Assembly: GCF_018736145.1 (NCBI RefSeq)
Contig: NZ_CP059997.1
Location: 9,919,501 to 9,983,500 of the forward strand
Reading direction: 5' to 3'
DNA: 64,000 bases
DNA from: Amycolatopsis sp. CA-230715
Lineage (GTDB): Bacteria > Actinomycetota > Actinomycetes > Mycobacteriales > Pseudonocardiaceae
In this document: positions 42,137 to 49,248 of the stretch, in pieces
Layout of the letters: each line of letters begins with the position of its first letter
Numbering within the stretch: position 1 is the stretch's first letter
Notes under the pieces: generated by a model
The model's input: the letters and a program-made list of their open reading frames with translations, nothing else
What the model was told of the DNA's origin: nothing
Databases searched by the model: none
Program-made: the position numbers and the translations under genes

Positions 42137-42610
42137 CTACCGCGTGCCCGGCAAGTCGTAGACCGTGGTGCTGACCCCGGCGGCGGCGAGGGTCTGCTCG
42201 ATCATCGGGGCGATGCGCTCCCAGGTGCCACCGGCGAGACCGCAGCCGATGCGCGGCATGTGCACGCTCGCGGACAGGCGGGCCGCGTGTCCGGCAAGGG
42301 AGTTCAGGCATTCGGCGAGCGCGTCGTAGCGCAGCGGGATCGGGTTGGCGGCGGTGCGGTAGCCGTGCTGGGCAACCATGTTCGCCACCCACACGCCGGA
42401 CTCCACCTGCACCAGGCGGACGGCGCCGAGCCGGAAGTCGGCCATGCGGCTCCAACTGCGGTAGTCCTGTTCAGGCTGGCGCCAGCGGCGAGACACCGCG
42501 ACGACGAAGCCCTTGCCCCAGCCACCGCGGTCGTAGGAGATGTGCGCGATGACCTTGTTGCCCGCGGCGGCGGGCATGGTGGCGTCGCCCACCACGTACC
42601 GCACTGTCAT
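42137..42610 (-). CDS. Macrodomain (ADP-ribose-binding) protein
   Basis: A 157-residue protein with the macrodomain order of elements: VVGDATMPAAAGNKVIAHI near the N-terminus (ligand-binding loop 1), DRGGWGKGF in place of a GVAGAI-type stretch, and HMPRIGCGLAGGTWERI (loop 2). This is the ALC1/Poa1/OARD1-like type that binds or hydrolyses ADP-ribose derivatives. Macrodomains often reverse ADP-ribosylation or serve in RNA-repair and conflict systems. The ATG at 42610 follows GAAAGGAGCA. Its partner enzyme is not visible. Confidence 0.85.
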   Translation of the reverse strand: MTVRYVVGDATMPAAAGNKVIAHISYDRGGWGKGFVVAVSRRWRQPEQDYRSWSRMADFRLGAVRLVQVESGVWVANMVAQHGYRTAANPIPLRYDALAECLNSLAGHAARLSASVHMPRIGCGLAGGTWERIAPMIEQTLAAAGVSTTVYDLPGTR

Positions 42611-42810
42611 CGAGGACTGCTCCTTTCACGATCGTCCTGGCGGCCAGCCGGAACGTTTCTCGGCGGCCGAAAGAGGCGATGGCCTGCCGGGGACTCCGGC
42701 AGGCCATCGTGAGATCAGAAGCGAGGAGAGGGAGGGCACTAGGAACCGTTCCAAGGTGGATGTAGAAGGAAGTCCCCTCATTGCCTCGCATGATCAGGAT
42801 ATCGGCCTGG

Positions 42811-44994
42811 TCAGGCCGGGATCAACTGGTTTAGCCGGTCCGACGTGATCACCTCCGTGCCGTCCGGCAGGGTCTCCGGCGCGTGCATGCCGAGGAACGT
42901 CACCGGGCCGTCCAGCTCGGTGCCGGGCTCCCAGGCGGTGACCTCGGTACCAGCGGCGCGCATCAACTCGACCAGATGGCCAACTGTGAGGTAGTCGCGC
43001 TGCAGCAGACCGCGGGCGAGCACGGCGGTGCTGACCCGGTTCTCCTCGACCCGGTTGAAGTTCGGGTGCCCGGACAGGTACAGGTGCAGCCACGTCGCGG
43101 TCCACGTGCCGTCCTCGCCGCGGGCGAACACGGCCGGCAGGGCCACGCGGCCGGTGCCGCGCATGTCCGAGCGGGTCCGCACGGTGCGGGCCTCGAACGG
43201 CGCCCCGGCCTGGTCGTGGTCGCGGGTCATCCAGCCGAACATCGACTCGGCGACCTCGTCGAAGCCCTCGCCGGAGTACACGTTGACCTGCGGAACCACG
43301 TAGGTGGCGTCCACCGAGCCCAGCGGGAGGTCGATGAACTCGGTCGCGCCGTCCGGTGCCAGTGCTTGTCTCAGGTCGCCGGAGTACACCGCGCCGCCGT
43401 CCCGGTAGTTCGTCCACGACACCTGCCCGGCGTAGCGAAACTCGGCGTCCAGCAGCAGCGCGGACAGGTCGAAGTCGGTGCGCTGGCGGGCCTGGCACCA
43501 GTGGGTGAAGAACCGCAGCACCTCGCCCTCGATCCGGCTGCGCGAGCCGCGGGGCAGCACGGCGAACCCGTCCTCGGTGGCCTTGCCCGACAGCGGCAGT
43601 GCCACCGACAGCACGGCCGGGTCGGCCACCAGGCGCTCGCGTCGCGGCAGCCGGGCGATCAGCTCGGCGTCGATCATCACGCAGGCCTGCGTGATGACCT
43701 CGCCCGGCAGCGGCGGGCGGGTGTCGTCGGTGACCCACGCCCGGCGGGTGCGGGTGGTGAACACCCGGGCGGCGTCCGGCGCGGCGCGGTTGGCCAGGTG
43801 CTCGCGCACCGAGCACAGCACGCGGCCGGACACCTTCCCGAGGACCTGCGTCATCGCCTCGAAGACCGCGTCGCGCGCGGGTGCGTCGGCGTGGCGCAGC
43901 AGCCGGTCCAGCGATCGCATCAGCATGCCCGGCGCGTCGGTGAGGATGTTGGCGGCGGCGGCGTGGTCGCCGCGGGCGAACGCCAGCTCCGCCCATCCGG
44001 CCAGCGACGTGACCGCCCGGCCGCGGGCGACCTCGAACACCTCGGCGGCGTGCGGGAACTGGTCGAACTCGTGCGGGTGCAGGCCTTCGCCGAGGCGCTT
44101 GAACCGGTTCGCGAACCGGGCGACGTCGCCGAGCTTGCCCTCGCCACTGGTCACGACGCGGTCCAGCGCCGCCATCAGCGCGCGGCGCTCGCGGCGGGTG
44201 AAGCTGCGGAACTTCGTCGGTTCGGCCAGGGAGACGTCGCCGCCGCTGGCCTGGCACGCCACGCGCAGCACGTCGAGCACGGTGTCCACCGCGAGCAGCG
44301 GGCGGCCCGCGGCGAGGCCTGCGGCGTTGAGCACGGCGCGGTTCTCCCGCACCGGCACGCCGTCCAGCTCGACCTCGCCGCAGGTGTCGGCGAGGTCGGC
44401 GAGCAGCTGGAGGTCGGCCTCGCCGAGCGGGGTGGTCGATTCGGCCAGCGCCCGGTACAGCGCGGTCGTCTCCTCGGCGAGGGTGCCGCCGAGCCGCACG
44501 AGGGTGACGCGGTCCTTGACCGAGGGGATCAGCTCGTCGTGCGCGGCGAGCAGCTCGGTGTAGGTGTGCTGGGAGCGGCCGTAGCGGGGCAGGTCCAGCA
44601 GCCCCACCAGGCGCTGGTCGAGTGCGGCCAGCAGCTCGGCGTCGGTCGGCGCCGCGGCGGATCCGCGGGCGTGCGGTGCGACGAGGGCGTCGCGCAGGCA
44701 GCTCACCCAGAACTCGACGGTGTCGGGCACCCCGTGCGGGAAGTCGCGGAAGTAGGCGTTGTGGGCGACGTGGTCGCCGACCAGTTCGCGCACCGCCGCG
44801 ACGACGTCGACGGCCAGGTCCATCGCCGCGCCCGGCTGCAGCCCGGAGACGTGCTCCAGCAGGTCGCCGGTGGCCTTGAACCCGGCGCCGGCCAGGACCG
44901 CGTCCATCTGCCGGGCCACGGCAGCGCCGTCGCCGGCGGCCGCGGGGCTGCGCGGGACGCGCAGCGTCCTGGTGATGATCGTCCTCGCGTGCAT
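42811..44994 (-). CDS. TerD-like/stress-associated large protein (MXAN_6230/SCO0854-like)
   Basis: A 727-residue protein; the ATG at 44994 has GAAGGA 7 bp upstream (a GTG at 45000 is too close to the site). The N-terminal about 470 residues are helical. Residues about 500-620 carry a TerD-like core (DFDLSALLLDAEFRYAGQVS, then GDGG-type YRDGGAVYSGDL, FIDLPLGSV and YVVPQVNVYSGEGFDEV). In the TerD family similar acidic loops bind calcium. A final part includes TWLHLYLSGHPNFNRVEEN. The subfamily name is from memory. It lies just downstream of the tRNA array with the same orientation. Confidence 0.6.
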   Translation of the reverse strand: MHARTIITRTLRVPRSPAAAGDGAAVARQMDAVLAGAGFKATGDLLEHVSGLQPGAAMDLAVDVVAAVRELVGDHVAHNAYFRDFPHGVPDTVEFWVSCLRDALVAPHARGSAAAPTDAELLAALDQRLVGLLDLPRYGRSQHTYTELLAAHDELIPSVKDRVTLVRLGGTLAEETTALYRALAESTTPLGEADLQLLADLADTCGEVELDGVPVRENRAVLNAAGLAAGRPLLAVDTVLDVLRVACQASGGDVSLAEPTKFRSFTRRERRALMAALDRVVTSGEGKLGDVARFANRFKRLGEGLHPHEFDQFPHAAEVFEVARGRAVTSLAGWAELAFARGDHAAAANILTDAPGMLMRSLDRLLRHADAPARDAVFEAMTQVLGKVSGRVLCSVREHLANRAAPDAARVFTTRTRRAWVTDDTRPPLPGEVITQACVMIDAELIARLPRRERLVADPAVLSVALPLSGKATEDGFAVLPRGSRSRIEGEVLRFFTHWCQARQRTDFDLSALLLDAEFRYAGQVSWTNYRDGGAVYSGDLRQALAPDGATEFIDLPLGSVDATYVVPQVNVYSGEGFDEVAESMFGWMTRDHDQAGAPFEARTVRTRSDMRGTGRVALPAVFARGEDGTWTATWLHLYLSGHPNFNRVEENRVSTAVLARGLLQRDYLTVGHLVELMRAAGTEVTAWEPGTELDGPVTFLGMHAPETLPDGTEVITSDRLNQLIPA

Positions 44995-45228
44995 CCTCAC
45001 GTCCTTCGCTCGTCAGGTGATCAGGCCCGCGCGGTGGCGGAGCCCGGATGTCGGTGCCGCCCGGCTCGGGCGGATGCGCGTGCCCGCGCGGGCCGTCGCC
45101 GCTGGGTGCGCAACCCGTTCCGCGAAGCGGGGTTGCGGGCCCGGGCGCGCGGTCAGCGACGCTGCGCGCGGCCGCCGTCGACCGGCGGCGCCTCGGGATC
45201 TCCCACAGCGGAGCAGGACATCGACGGA

Positions 45229-45301
45229 GACCCACCCGGGAGTCGAACCCGGTGATCACCACGGCTTTGCAGGCCGCGCCACGACCGTCGTGAAGTGGGT
45301 C
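45229..45301 (-). tRNA. tRNA-Cys(GCA)
   Basis: Acceptor gtgggtc/gacccac pairs perfectly. The T arm has a TTCGACT-type loop, and the anticodon loop carries GCA with U33. One mismatch sits at the top of the anticodon stem. No CCA is encoded. It is the last gene of the array as transcribed. Confidence 0.85.
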
Positions 45302-45333
45302 GGACAGCTCCGGCAGGGGCGCCGGGCCGGGGT

Positions 45334-45401
45334 CGCGCGCCGTGGTGTCGATCCACGTGGGCGGGGCTTATGAGGCCCCGCTGGTTGCCGAACCGCGCGC
45401 G
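45334..45401 (-). tRNA. tRNA-Met(CAT)
   Basis: The anticodon arm GGGGC-CTCATAA-GCCCC is perfect. The T arm (cgtgg/ccacg) and a 7-bp GC acceptor are present. The total is only 68 nt with a short, weak D arm. The stem is not the GGG/CCC of an initiator, so it is elongator Met or possibly the tRNA-Ile2 type. Confidence 0.65.
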
Positions 45402-45433
45402 CTGCCGCCGGGTATCTCCGGCGGGTAAGTGGG

Positions 45434-45500
45434 GTTGCCGACCGGACCCGCACCGGCTTCAACCGGGGCCACAACCCGGGGCCTCGTCTCCTTCGGCATC
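45434..45500 (-). tRNA. tRNA-His(GTG), divergent
   Basis: The anticodon stem ccggg/cccgg encloses a loop with GTG. The T stem pairs through one GU, but the T loop TGCGGGT lacks the TTC consensus. The acceptor pairs at six of seven positions. At 67 nt it may be a decaying or highly specialised tRNA. Confidence 0.5.
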
Positions 45501-45509
45501 GGCCACAGT

Positions 45510-45580
45510 CGTCCCGCCAGGAGTCGAACCCGGGACCGGCCCGGTGTGAACGGGCTGCTCTTCCGCTGAGCTACAGGACG
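45510..45580 (-). tRNA. tRNA-Val(CAC)
   Basis: Perfect anticodon stem gcccg/cgggc with anticodon CAC. Acceptor pairs fully with one GU, and the TTCGACT T loop is present. No CCA encoded. Confidence 0.88.
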
Positions 45581-45620
45581 TCGCCCCCGCGCGGAACGGC
45601 GCGGGGGTCTTGGTGCTGGT

Positions 45621-45688
45621 GGAAGACGTGGGTGTCGAACCCACCACGACGATCTTGCAAGGATCGTCTGCGCTCCGGCGCGTCCCCC
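45621..45688 (-). tRNA. tRNA-Ala(TGC)
   Basis: Perfect anticodon stem cgatc/gatcg with TGC. T arm gtggg/cccac. The acceptor pairs with two GU. A short D region gives 68 nt. A CCA (tgg at 45617-45619 on the plus strand) is encoded. Confidence 0.82.
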
Positions 45689-45738
45689 GATCGCGCGTCG
45701 TCCCTGGCTCCACACGGGGACGCTGGGTGCGACGCAGC

Positions 45739-45810
45739 TCCCCCGCCAGGACTCGAACCTGGTACCTCCCGATTAACAGTCGGGTGCGCAGCCTGTTGCG
45801 CCTCGAGGGA
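45739..45810 (-). tRNA. tRNA-Asn(GTT)
   Basis: Anticodon stem cccga/tcggg with GTT, T arm ccagg/cctgg, acceptor paired with one GU; a canonical 72-nt body. Confidence 0.9.
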
Positions 45811-45821
45811 ATGAACGTGGT

Positions 45822-45893
45822 GCCCCCAGCAGGGGTCGAACCTGCACTCTCCGCCGTCGGAAGGCGGCGCCGTATCCGTTGGGCCACAGGGGC
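45822..45893 (-). tRNA. tRNA-Arg(CCG)
   Basis: Anticodon stem ccgcc/ggcgg with CCG; T arm gcagg/cctgc; acceptor gcccctg with two GU pairs. The CCA end is encoded (45818-45820). Confidence 0.9.
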
Positions 45894-45899
45894 AAAAGT

Positions 45900-45972
45900 G
45901 GGCCGCCAGGGATTCGAACCCCGAACCCGCCGGGTAAAAGCCGGCTGCTCTGCGCGGTTGAGCTAACGGCCC
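45900..45972 (-). tRNA. tRNA-Lys(TTT)
   Basis: Anticodon stem gccgg/ccggc with TTT; T arm with consensus TTCGAAT loop; acceptor gggccgt fully paired with one GU. Confidence 0.92.
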
Positions 45973-46005
45973 GCGGCGCGGCGCTCGTGCCGTGCCGGGT
46001 GGAGT

Positions 46006-46077
46006 AGGTCGCCGGGGACTCGAACCCCGAACCTGCCGAGTAAGAGTCGGCGGCTCTTCCTGTTGAGCTAACGACCC
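46006..46077 (-). tRNA. tRNA-Lys(CTT)
   Basis: Anticodon stem gccga/tcggc with CTT; T arm cgggg/ccccg; acceptor pairs with two GU. Confidence 0.92.
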
Positions 46078-46107
46078 AGGTCACCGCCGGTACACGGGCG
46101 GTGCGGC

Positions 46108-46196
46108 GGAGGATGCAGGATTTGAACCTGCGCGGCGCTCGTCACGCCGACCACCGTTTTCGAGACGGCTGCCTTTCCGGGCTCGGCCAATCCTCC
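46108..46196 (-). tRNA. tRNA-Ser(CGA)
   Basis: An 89-nt class II body with a long variable arm. The anticodon loop carries CGA. The acceptor ggaggat/atcctcc is perfect and the T arm is gcagg/cctgc. Confidence 0.92.
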
Positions 46197-46230
46197 TTGC
46201 GCGGCAACGGTTTCCGGTGCCGCGTGTGGT

Positions 46231-46301
46231 CGAGGCGCCAGGAGTCGAACCTGGTTCTTCGCGTCATCAGCGCGCTGCACAGACCGCCGTGCTCCACCTC
46301 G
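46231..46301 (-). tRNA. tRNA-Ile(GAT)
   Basis: Anticodon loop CTGATGA gives GAT with U33. Four of five anticodon stem pairs form. T arm ccagg/cctgg; acceptor fully paired with one GU. Confidence 0.8.
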
Positions 46302-46314
46302 GGTGTTGATGCGC

Positions 46315-46404
46315 GGAGGGCGCGCGATTCGAACGCGCGCCGGGACCTCGGCCCCGGACCACGGGGTAGCAACCCGGTGCCTTGCCTGGCTCGGCCAGCC
46401 CTCC
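46315..46404 (-). tRNA. tRNA-Ser(GCT)
   Basis: A 90-nt class II body with variable-arm hairpin; anticodon GCT; acceptor ggagggc/gccctcc perfect; T arm gcgcg/cgcgc. Confidence 0.92.
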
Positions 46405-46417
46405 AAAGTGCGTGCGT

Positions 46418-46504
46418 GCCCCCGGCAGGAGTCGAACCTGCATGCCCGCCACCGCGGGCGCGCGGGTTTGAGCCGCGTGCGTCTGCCGATTTCGCCACAG
46501 GGGC
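46418..46504 (-). tRNA. tRNA-Leu(CAA)
   Basis: An 87-nt class II body with the long variable arm normal for leucine; anticodon stem cgcgg/ccgcg with CAA; T arm gcagg/cctgc. Confidence 0.92.
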
Positions 46505-46511
46505 CGTGTGC

Positions 46512-46583
46512 TGCCCGTCGAGGATTCGAACCTCGGATCTCCGCGATCAGAGCGCGGTGTCGTGCCAGCTGGACCAACGGGCA
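46512..46583 (-). tRNA. tRNA-Gln(CTG)
   Basis: Anticodon stem ccgcg/cgcgg with CTG; T arm cgagg/cctcg; acceptor tgcccgt/acgggca perfect. Confidence 0.92.
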
Positions 46584-46599
46584 TCGGGGTGCGGCCGGC

Positions 46600-46670
46600 T
46601 CCCGGTCCAGGGCTCGAACCTGGGCTCACGGATCCAAAGTCCGGCGTGCTGCCAGCTACACCAACCGGGA
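46600..46670 (-). tRNA. tRNA-Gln(TTG)
   Basis: Anticodon TTG with one mismatch at the top of the stem; acceptor tcccggt/accggga perfect; T arm ccagg/cctgg. Confidence 0.88.
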
Positions 46671-46678
46671 ATGTGCGT

Positions 46679-46751
46679 GCCCCCACCAGGATTTGAACCT
46701 GGACTGGCCGCGGCCTGAACGCGGTGCCTCTTCCAGTTGGGCTACAGGGGC
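46679..46751 (-). tRNA. tRNA with Leu anticodon CAG on a class I body
   Basis: Anticodon stem ccgcg/cgcgg and loop TTCAGGC give CAG with U33. The variable region is only 5 nt, so the long arm expected of bacterial tRNA-Leu is missing. All other arms pair well, and the 73-nt body resembles the GAG gene at 46874. Amino-acid identity is therefore uncertain. Confidence 0.8.
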
Positions 46752-46787
46752 CTTGCCGCCGCCCGGCGAGCCGGACGGTGTGGTGGA

Positions 46788-46859
46788 GCCGCACCTGGGA
46801 ATCGAACCCAGTGCCTCCCGTTTACGAGACGGGTGCTCGGCCAGGTGAGCTTGTGCGGC
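46788..46859 (-). tRNA. tRNA-Thr(CGT)
   Basis: Anticodon stem cccgt/acggg with CGT; acceptor gccgcac/gtgcggc perfect; T arm ctggg/cccag. CCA is encoded (46784-46786). Confidence 0.92.
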
Positions 46860-46873
46860 AAGTCGGATCGCGT

Positions 46874-46946
46874 GCGGCCCCGGGGAGTCGAACCCCGACT
46901 GGACTGGACCTCGGCCAGCTGCCTCTGCCGGTTGGGCTAGAGCCGC
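46874..46946 (-). tRNA. tRNA with Leu anticodon GAG on a class I body, C33
   Basis: The anticodon loop CCGAGGT gives GAG, but position 33 is C, not the near-universal U. The variable region is 5 nt, so this is also a class I body. The stem and acceptor pair with GU only. Its D arm and variable region resemble the CAG gene at 46679, suggesting duplication. Confidence 0.7.
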
Positions 46947-46999
46947 GCGACGGCGCGCCCGGCGCTCGCGCCGTGGTAGCCGTCGAGATCGTGCGTGGT

Positions 47000-47071
47000 G
47001 GCTCCCCAGGGACTCGAACCCTGAACCTCCGGGGCTTCACTCCGGTGCTCTGCCTGCTGAGCTAAAGAGCC
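47000..47071 (-). tRNA. tRNA-Phe(GAA)
   Basis: Anticodon GAA; T arm caggg/ccctg; acceptor pairs with two GU; one mismatch in the anticodon stem. CCA is encoded (46996-46998). Confidence 0.9.
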
Positions 47072-47177
47072 GCGCGGGAACGTGTCGTCGGAGCTGGAGC
47101 ACCACGCCCGAAGGCGAAGCCCTCCACCCCGAGGGGGCCACCCTCGGGACCCGGTGGCGAGCCGGGACCCCTCGCGT

Positions 47178-47249
47178 AGCGCGTACGGGACTCGAACCCG
47201 TGTCTCCCGGGCGAGAACCGGGGATCCGTGCCAACTGGACCAACGCGCC
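47178..47249 (-). tRNA. tRNA-Glu(CTC)
   Basis: Anticodon stem cccgg/ccggg with CTC; T arm acggg/cccgt; acceptor pairs with one GU. A hairpin (CCCGAGGG-GGCCA-CCCTCGGG, 47128-47148) lies just 3' of this gene as transcribed and may be a decayed tRNA anticodon arm. Confidence 0.88.
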
Positions 47250-47280
47250 CTTCGGGCCCGCAGGAGCGGGACCTGGGGAA

Positions 47281-47319
47281 GGCCGGACGTCGAGCCGGGC
47301 GTGCCGCTCGAGAACCGGC
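47281..47319 (-). pseudogene. Truncated tRNA-Glu-like remnant
   Basis: Only an anticodon arm (gccgc/ccggc, loop with CTC, one mismatch) and a degenerate T arm remain. The neighbouring tRNA-Pro CCA ends immediately upstream, leaving no space for a D arm or 5' acceptor strand. Confidence 0.4.
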
Positions 47320-47325
47320 CGTGGT

Positions 47326-47398
47326 CGGATACCTGGGAGTCGAACCCAGTGCCTCCTGATCCCAAATCAGGTGGGGTCGCCAGTGCCCCTCGCATCCG
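47326..47398 (-). tRNA. tRNA-Pro(TGG)
   Basis: Anticodon stem cctga/tcagg with TGG; T arm ctggg/cccag; acceptor paired with one GU. CCA is encoded (47322-47324). Confidence 0.92.
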
Positions 47399-47438
47399 GT
47401 GCGATCGGCACGGCCGCACGGCCGTGCCGATCGTGAGC

Positions 47439-47510
47439 GCTCACGACGGGACTCGAACCCGCGATCGCCGCATCGACAGTGCGGTGCCCTCGCCGCTGGG
47501 CCACGTGAGC
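47439..47510 (-). tRNA. tRNA-Asp(GTC)
   Basis: Anticodon stem ccgca/tgcgg with GTC; acceptor gctcacg/cgtgagc perfect; T arm pairs with one GU. Confidence 0.93.
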
Positions 47511-47543
47511 ATCGGGACGCCGGCGCGTCGCGCGCCGGCCAGC

Positions 47544-47616
47544 ACCCCTACCAGGATTCGAACCTGGCACCTCAGCGTTCGTAGCGCGACGCTCTGTCCA
47601 GCTGAGCTACAGGGGC
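47544..47616 (-). tRNA. tRNA-Arg(ACG)
   Basis: Anticodon ACG, normally deaminated to ICG; T arm ccagg/cctgg; acceptor gcccctg with GU ends; one mismatch in the anticodon stem. Confidence 0.88.
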
Positions 47617-47631
47617 ATGTCGTTGGTGCGT

Positions 47632-47702
47632 AGCCGATCCGGGTATCGATCCCGGTCCCCCGCCTTGAAAGGGCGGTGACCTAGCCAGCAGTCGCATCGG
47701 CC
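47632..47702 (-). tRNA. tRNA-Glu(TTC)
   Basis: Anticodon stem ccgcc/ggcgg with TTC; T arm ccggg/cccgg; acceptor agccgat pairs with one GU. Confidence 0.92.
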
Positions 47703-47736
47703 TCGTCCCGGGCCGGAAGGCGCCGAGTTGTTGCGA

Positions 47737-47808
47737 GCGGCCGGAGGGCATCGAACCCTCTGCTTCGGTTTGGAAGACCGACGCGTCCGCCGAGTTCACC
47801 ACGACCGC
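47737..47808 (-). tRNA. tRNA-Gly(TCC)
   Basis: Anticodon stem tcggt/accga with TCC; T arm gaggg/ccctc; acceptor pairs with one GU. Confidence 0.92.
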
Positions 47809-47848
47809 ATGATCGCGTCGCACCAGCCTCTTGGCCGTCGACGCTGGT

Positions 47849-47920
47849 GCCCCCAGCAGGACTCGAACCTGCGCCCGTCGGCTTAGGAGGCCGCTGCTCT
47901 GTCCGCTGAGCTACGGGGGC
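47849..47920 (-). tRNA. tRNA-Arg(CCT)
   Basis: Anticodon CCT; T arm gcagg/cctgc; acceptor gcccccg pairs with one GU. CCA is encoded (47845-47847). Confidence 0.9.
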
Positions 47921-47926
47921 TTGGGT

Positions 47927-48009
47927 GGTGAAGGAGGGAGTCGAACCCCCTGAACCACGAGGACGCCCGGTCTACAGCCGGGTGGGGCTCCGCCAGCCCC
48001 ATCTTCACC
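47927..48009 (-). tRNA. tRNA-Tyr(GTA)
   Basis: An 83-nt class II body with variable arm; anticodon stem cccgg/ccggg with GTA; acceptor ggtgaag/cttcacc perfect. Confidence 0.93.
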
Positions 48010-48157
48010 GGTGGGTCCGGCCGCGCGGTGGCGGCCGGACCCGGTGCTCGTCCTGGCCGCCGGTGCGGCGACGGGGACGAGCCTGGGAAATGTCTTGCTC
48101 CGCTGTGTAGATGTCAAAGAACCGCACCGGCCCATCGTGAAATGGGCGGCGTGAAGC

Positions 48158-48226
48158 ACCGGCGGAGGGAGTCGAACCCCCGGCACACGGTTTTGGAGAC
48201 CGCCGCGCTACCGCTAGCTCGCCGAC
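48158..48226 (-). tRNA. tRNA-Trp(CCA)
   Basis: Anticodon CCA; T arm gaggg/ccccc; acceptor pairs with two GU; 69 nt. First gene of the array as transcribed. The AT-rich region 48227-48260 upstream probably holds the array promoter. Confidence 0.85.
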
Positions 48227-48318
48227 AGAAGCTAATTGATTTCAGGGTGCATTAAATAGAGAACGCCGCCCGGATCGGTGTCCCGATGGGCGGCTCCCTC
48301 GACATGACGAGACTTACG

Positions 48319-48588
48319 TCATGGTGGGGAGCCTGCGTCGCCCAGAAGGCTCTTTTCCTGCCAGGAAAAGGGCTTCTGGTGGTCGACGTTCGACGAGCAC
48401 GCGAGAACGCTCGCGGCGGCCAGATACTGGCGTCGCGTCATTCGCTTCCGCATGTCCGTCATGGCTGCTCCTACGCTTGCTGGTGTGCGTTCATCATCGG
48501 TCATCTGGACGTCGAACGTCAACGATATTTTCGCGCCGTGCTTCACACAGTCGTATCTGCTGCGCTTGAATCGTGTCTCTCGGGCCAT
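48319..48588 (-). CDS. Small hypothetical protein upstream of the tRNA array
   Basis: An 89-residue protein; the ATG at 48588 has GAGGGGA upstream. It is basic at the N-terminus (MARETRFKRSRYDCVKHGAK), with a short strand-like SLTFDVQMTDDERT and a helical MRKRMTRRQYLAAASVLA. The function is unrecognised. It may be cotranscribed with the following tRNAs. Confidence 0.5.
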   Translation of the reverse strand: MARETRFKRSRYDCVKHGAKISLTFDVQMTDDERTPASVGAAMTDMRKRMTRRQYLAAASVLACSSNVDHQKPFSWQEKSLLGDAGSPP

Positions 48589-48663
48589 GATGACTCCCCT
48601 CGACCTGTGACGCCAGAGCGCGCAGCCGCGCCGTGGGGACCCGCTCACTACGTAGTCGGCGGG

Positions 48664-49248
48664 CTATCCGTCATTGGCGATCTCGCGCAGTTGTGTGGCC
48701 AGCGCGGAGCGCACCGACACCTCTCCGTCGCGATGCGCGATCGACTCGTCGCTGATGCCGGTCGCCGGTTGGGTCGGCAGGTTCGCGGCGACCTGGCCCT
48801 GTTCGTCGGCCAGTGCCAGTACGGCATCGCGGATCCGCTCATACTTGGCCTCCGCCCGCAGGCGCGCCTGGTGCGGAGTGAGTTTGCCCGGCCGCTGCAC
48901 GATCACCACATAGCGTTCACCCGCGGTTCCGATGCCGAACTCCGCCGAGGGAGGCAGTTCGACGGGGGTCTCGCTGTAGTTTTGAGCGTCACCGAGCATG
49001 GCTCGTGCCGCCAGTACGTGGTTGATGACGACCTCGCGGGGCGGAATCACGTCTATTTCCAACGCGCCTTCGTTGATGCTCATTTTGGTGAGCTGGGTTT
49101 GGCGCTCGACCGCTGCCGTCAGCGACTTGTTCTCGGCGACCAAATCGGCCAGGTACTCCGCGGCTTCTCCGATGCTCAGGCGCGGCTCGATACCCGCAGC
49201 CTGGTAGATCACCGCCAGGTCAGCCGAGCCGGTCCGGTCGTTCATCAT
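48664..49248 (-). CDS. Hypothetical protein of the phage/plasmid-type cluster
   Basis: A 194-residue protein; the ATG at 49248 follows GAAGGAGC (a second Met is next to it). A helical N-terminus (EYLADLVAENKSLTAAVERQ) precedes a strand-rich centre (AGERYVVIVQRPGKLTPHQ) and a helical C-terminus. The content resembles small proteins of actinobacteriophages and integrative elements, but no family is assigned. Confidence 0.65.
   Translation of the reverse strand: MMNDRTGSADLAVIYQAAGIEPRLSIGEAAEYLADLVAENKSLTAAVERQTQLTKMSINEGALEIDVIPPREVVINHVLAARAMLGDAQNYSETPVELPPSAEFGIGTAGERYVVIVQRPGKLTPHQARLRAEAKYERIRDAVLALADEQGQVAANLPTQPATGISDESIAHRDGEVSVRSALATQLREIANDG

Noticed and set aside
42794..45262. Long frames on both strands overlapping the TerD-like gene
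   Set aside because: They are Arg/Gly/Ala-rich shadows without motifs; the 727-residue frame has protein-like composition and a ribosome binding site.
45459..47823. Many open frames on both strands across 45.4-47.8 kb
   Set aside because: They run through the tRNA genes, and their recurring GVEP/SNL-type peptides are translations of conserved T arms.
48229..48256. TTTAAT-N16-TAGCTT (minus strand) as the promoter of the tRNA array
   Set aside because: The -10 would end only 3 bp before the mature tRNA-Trp 5' end, leaving the start site inside the tRNA; the true promoter is probably further upstream.
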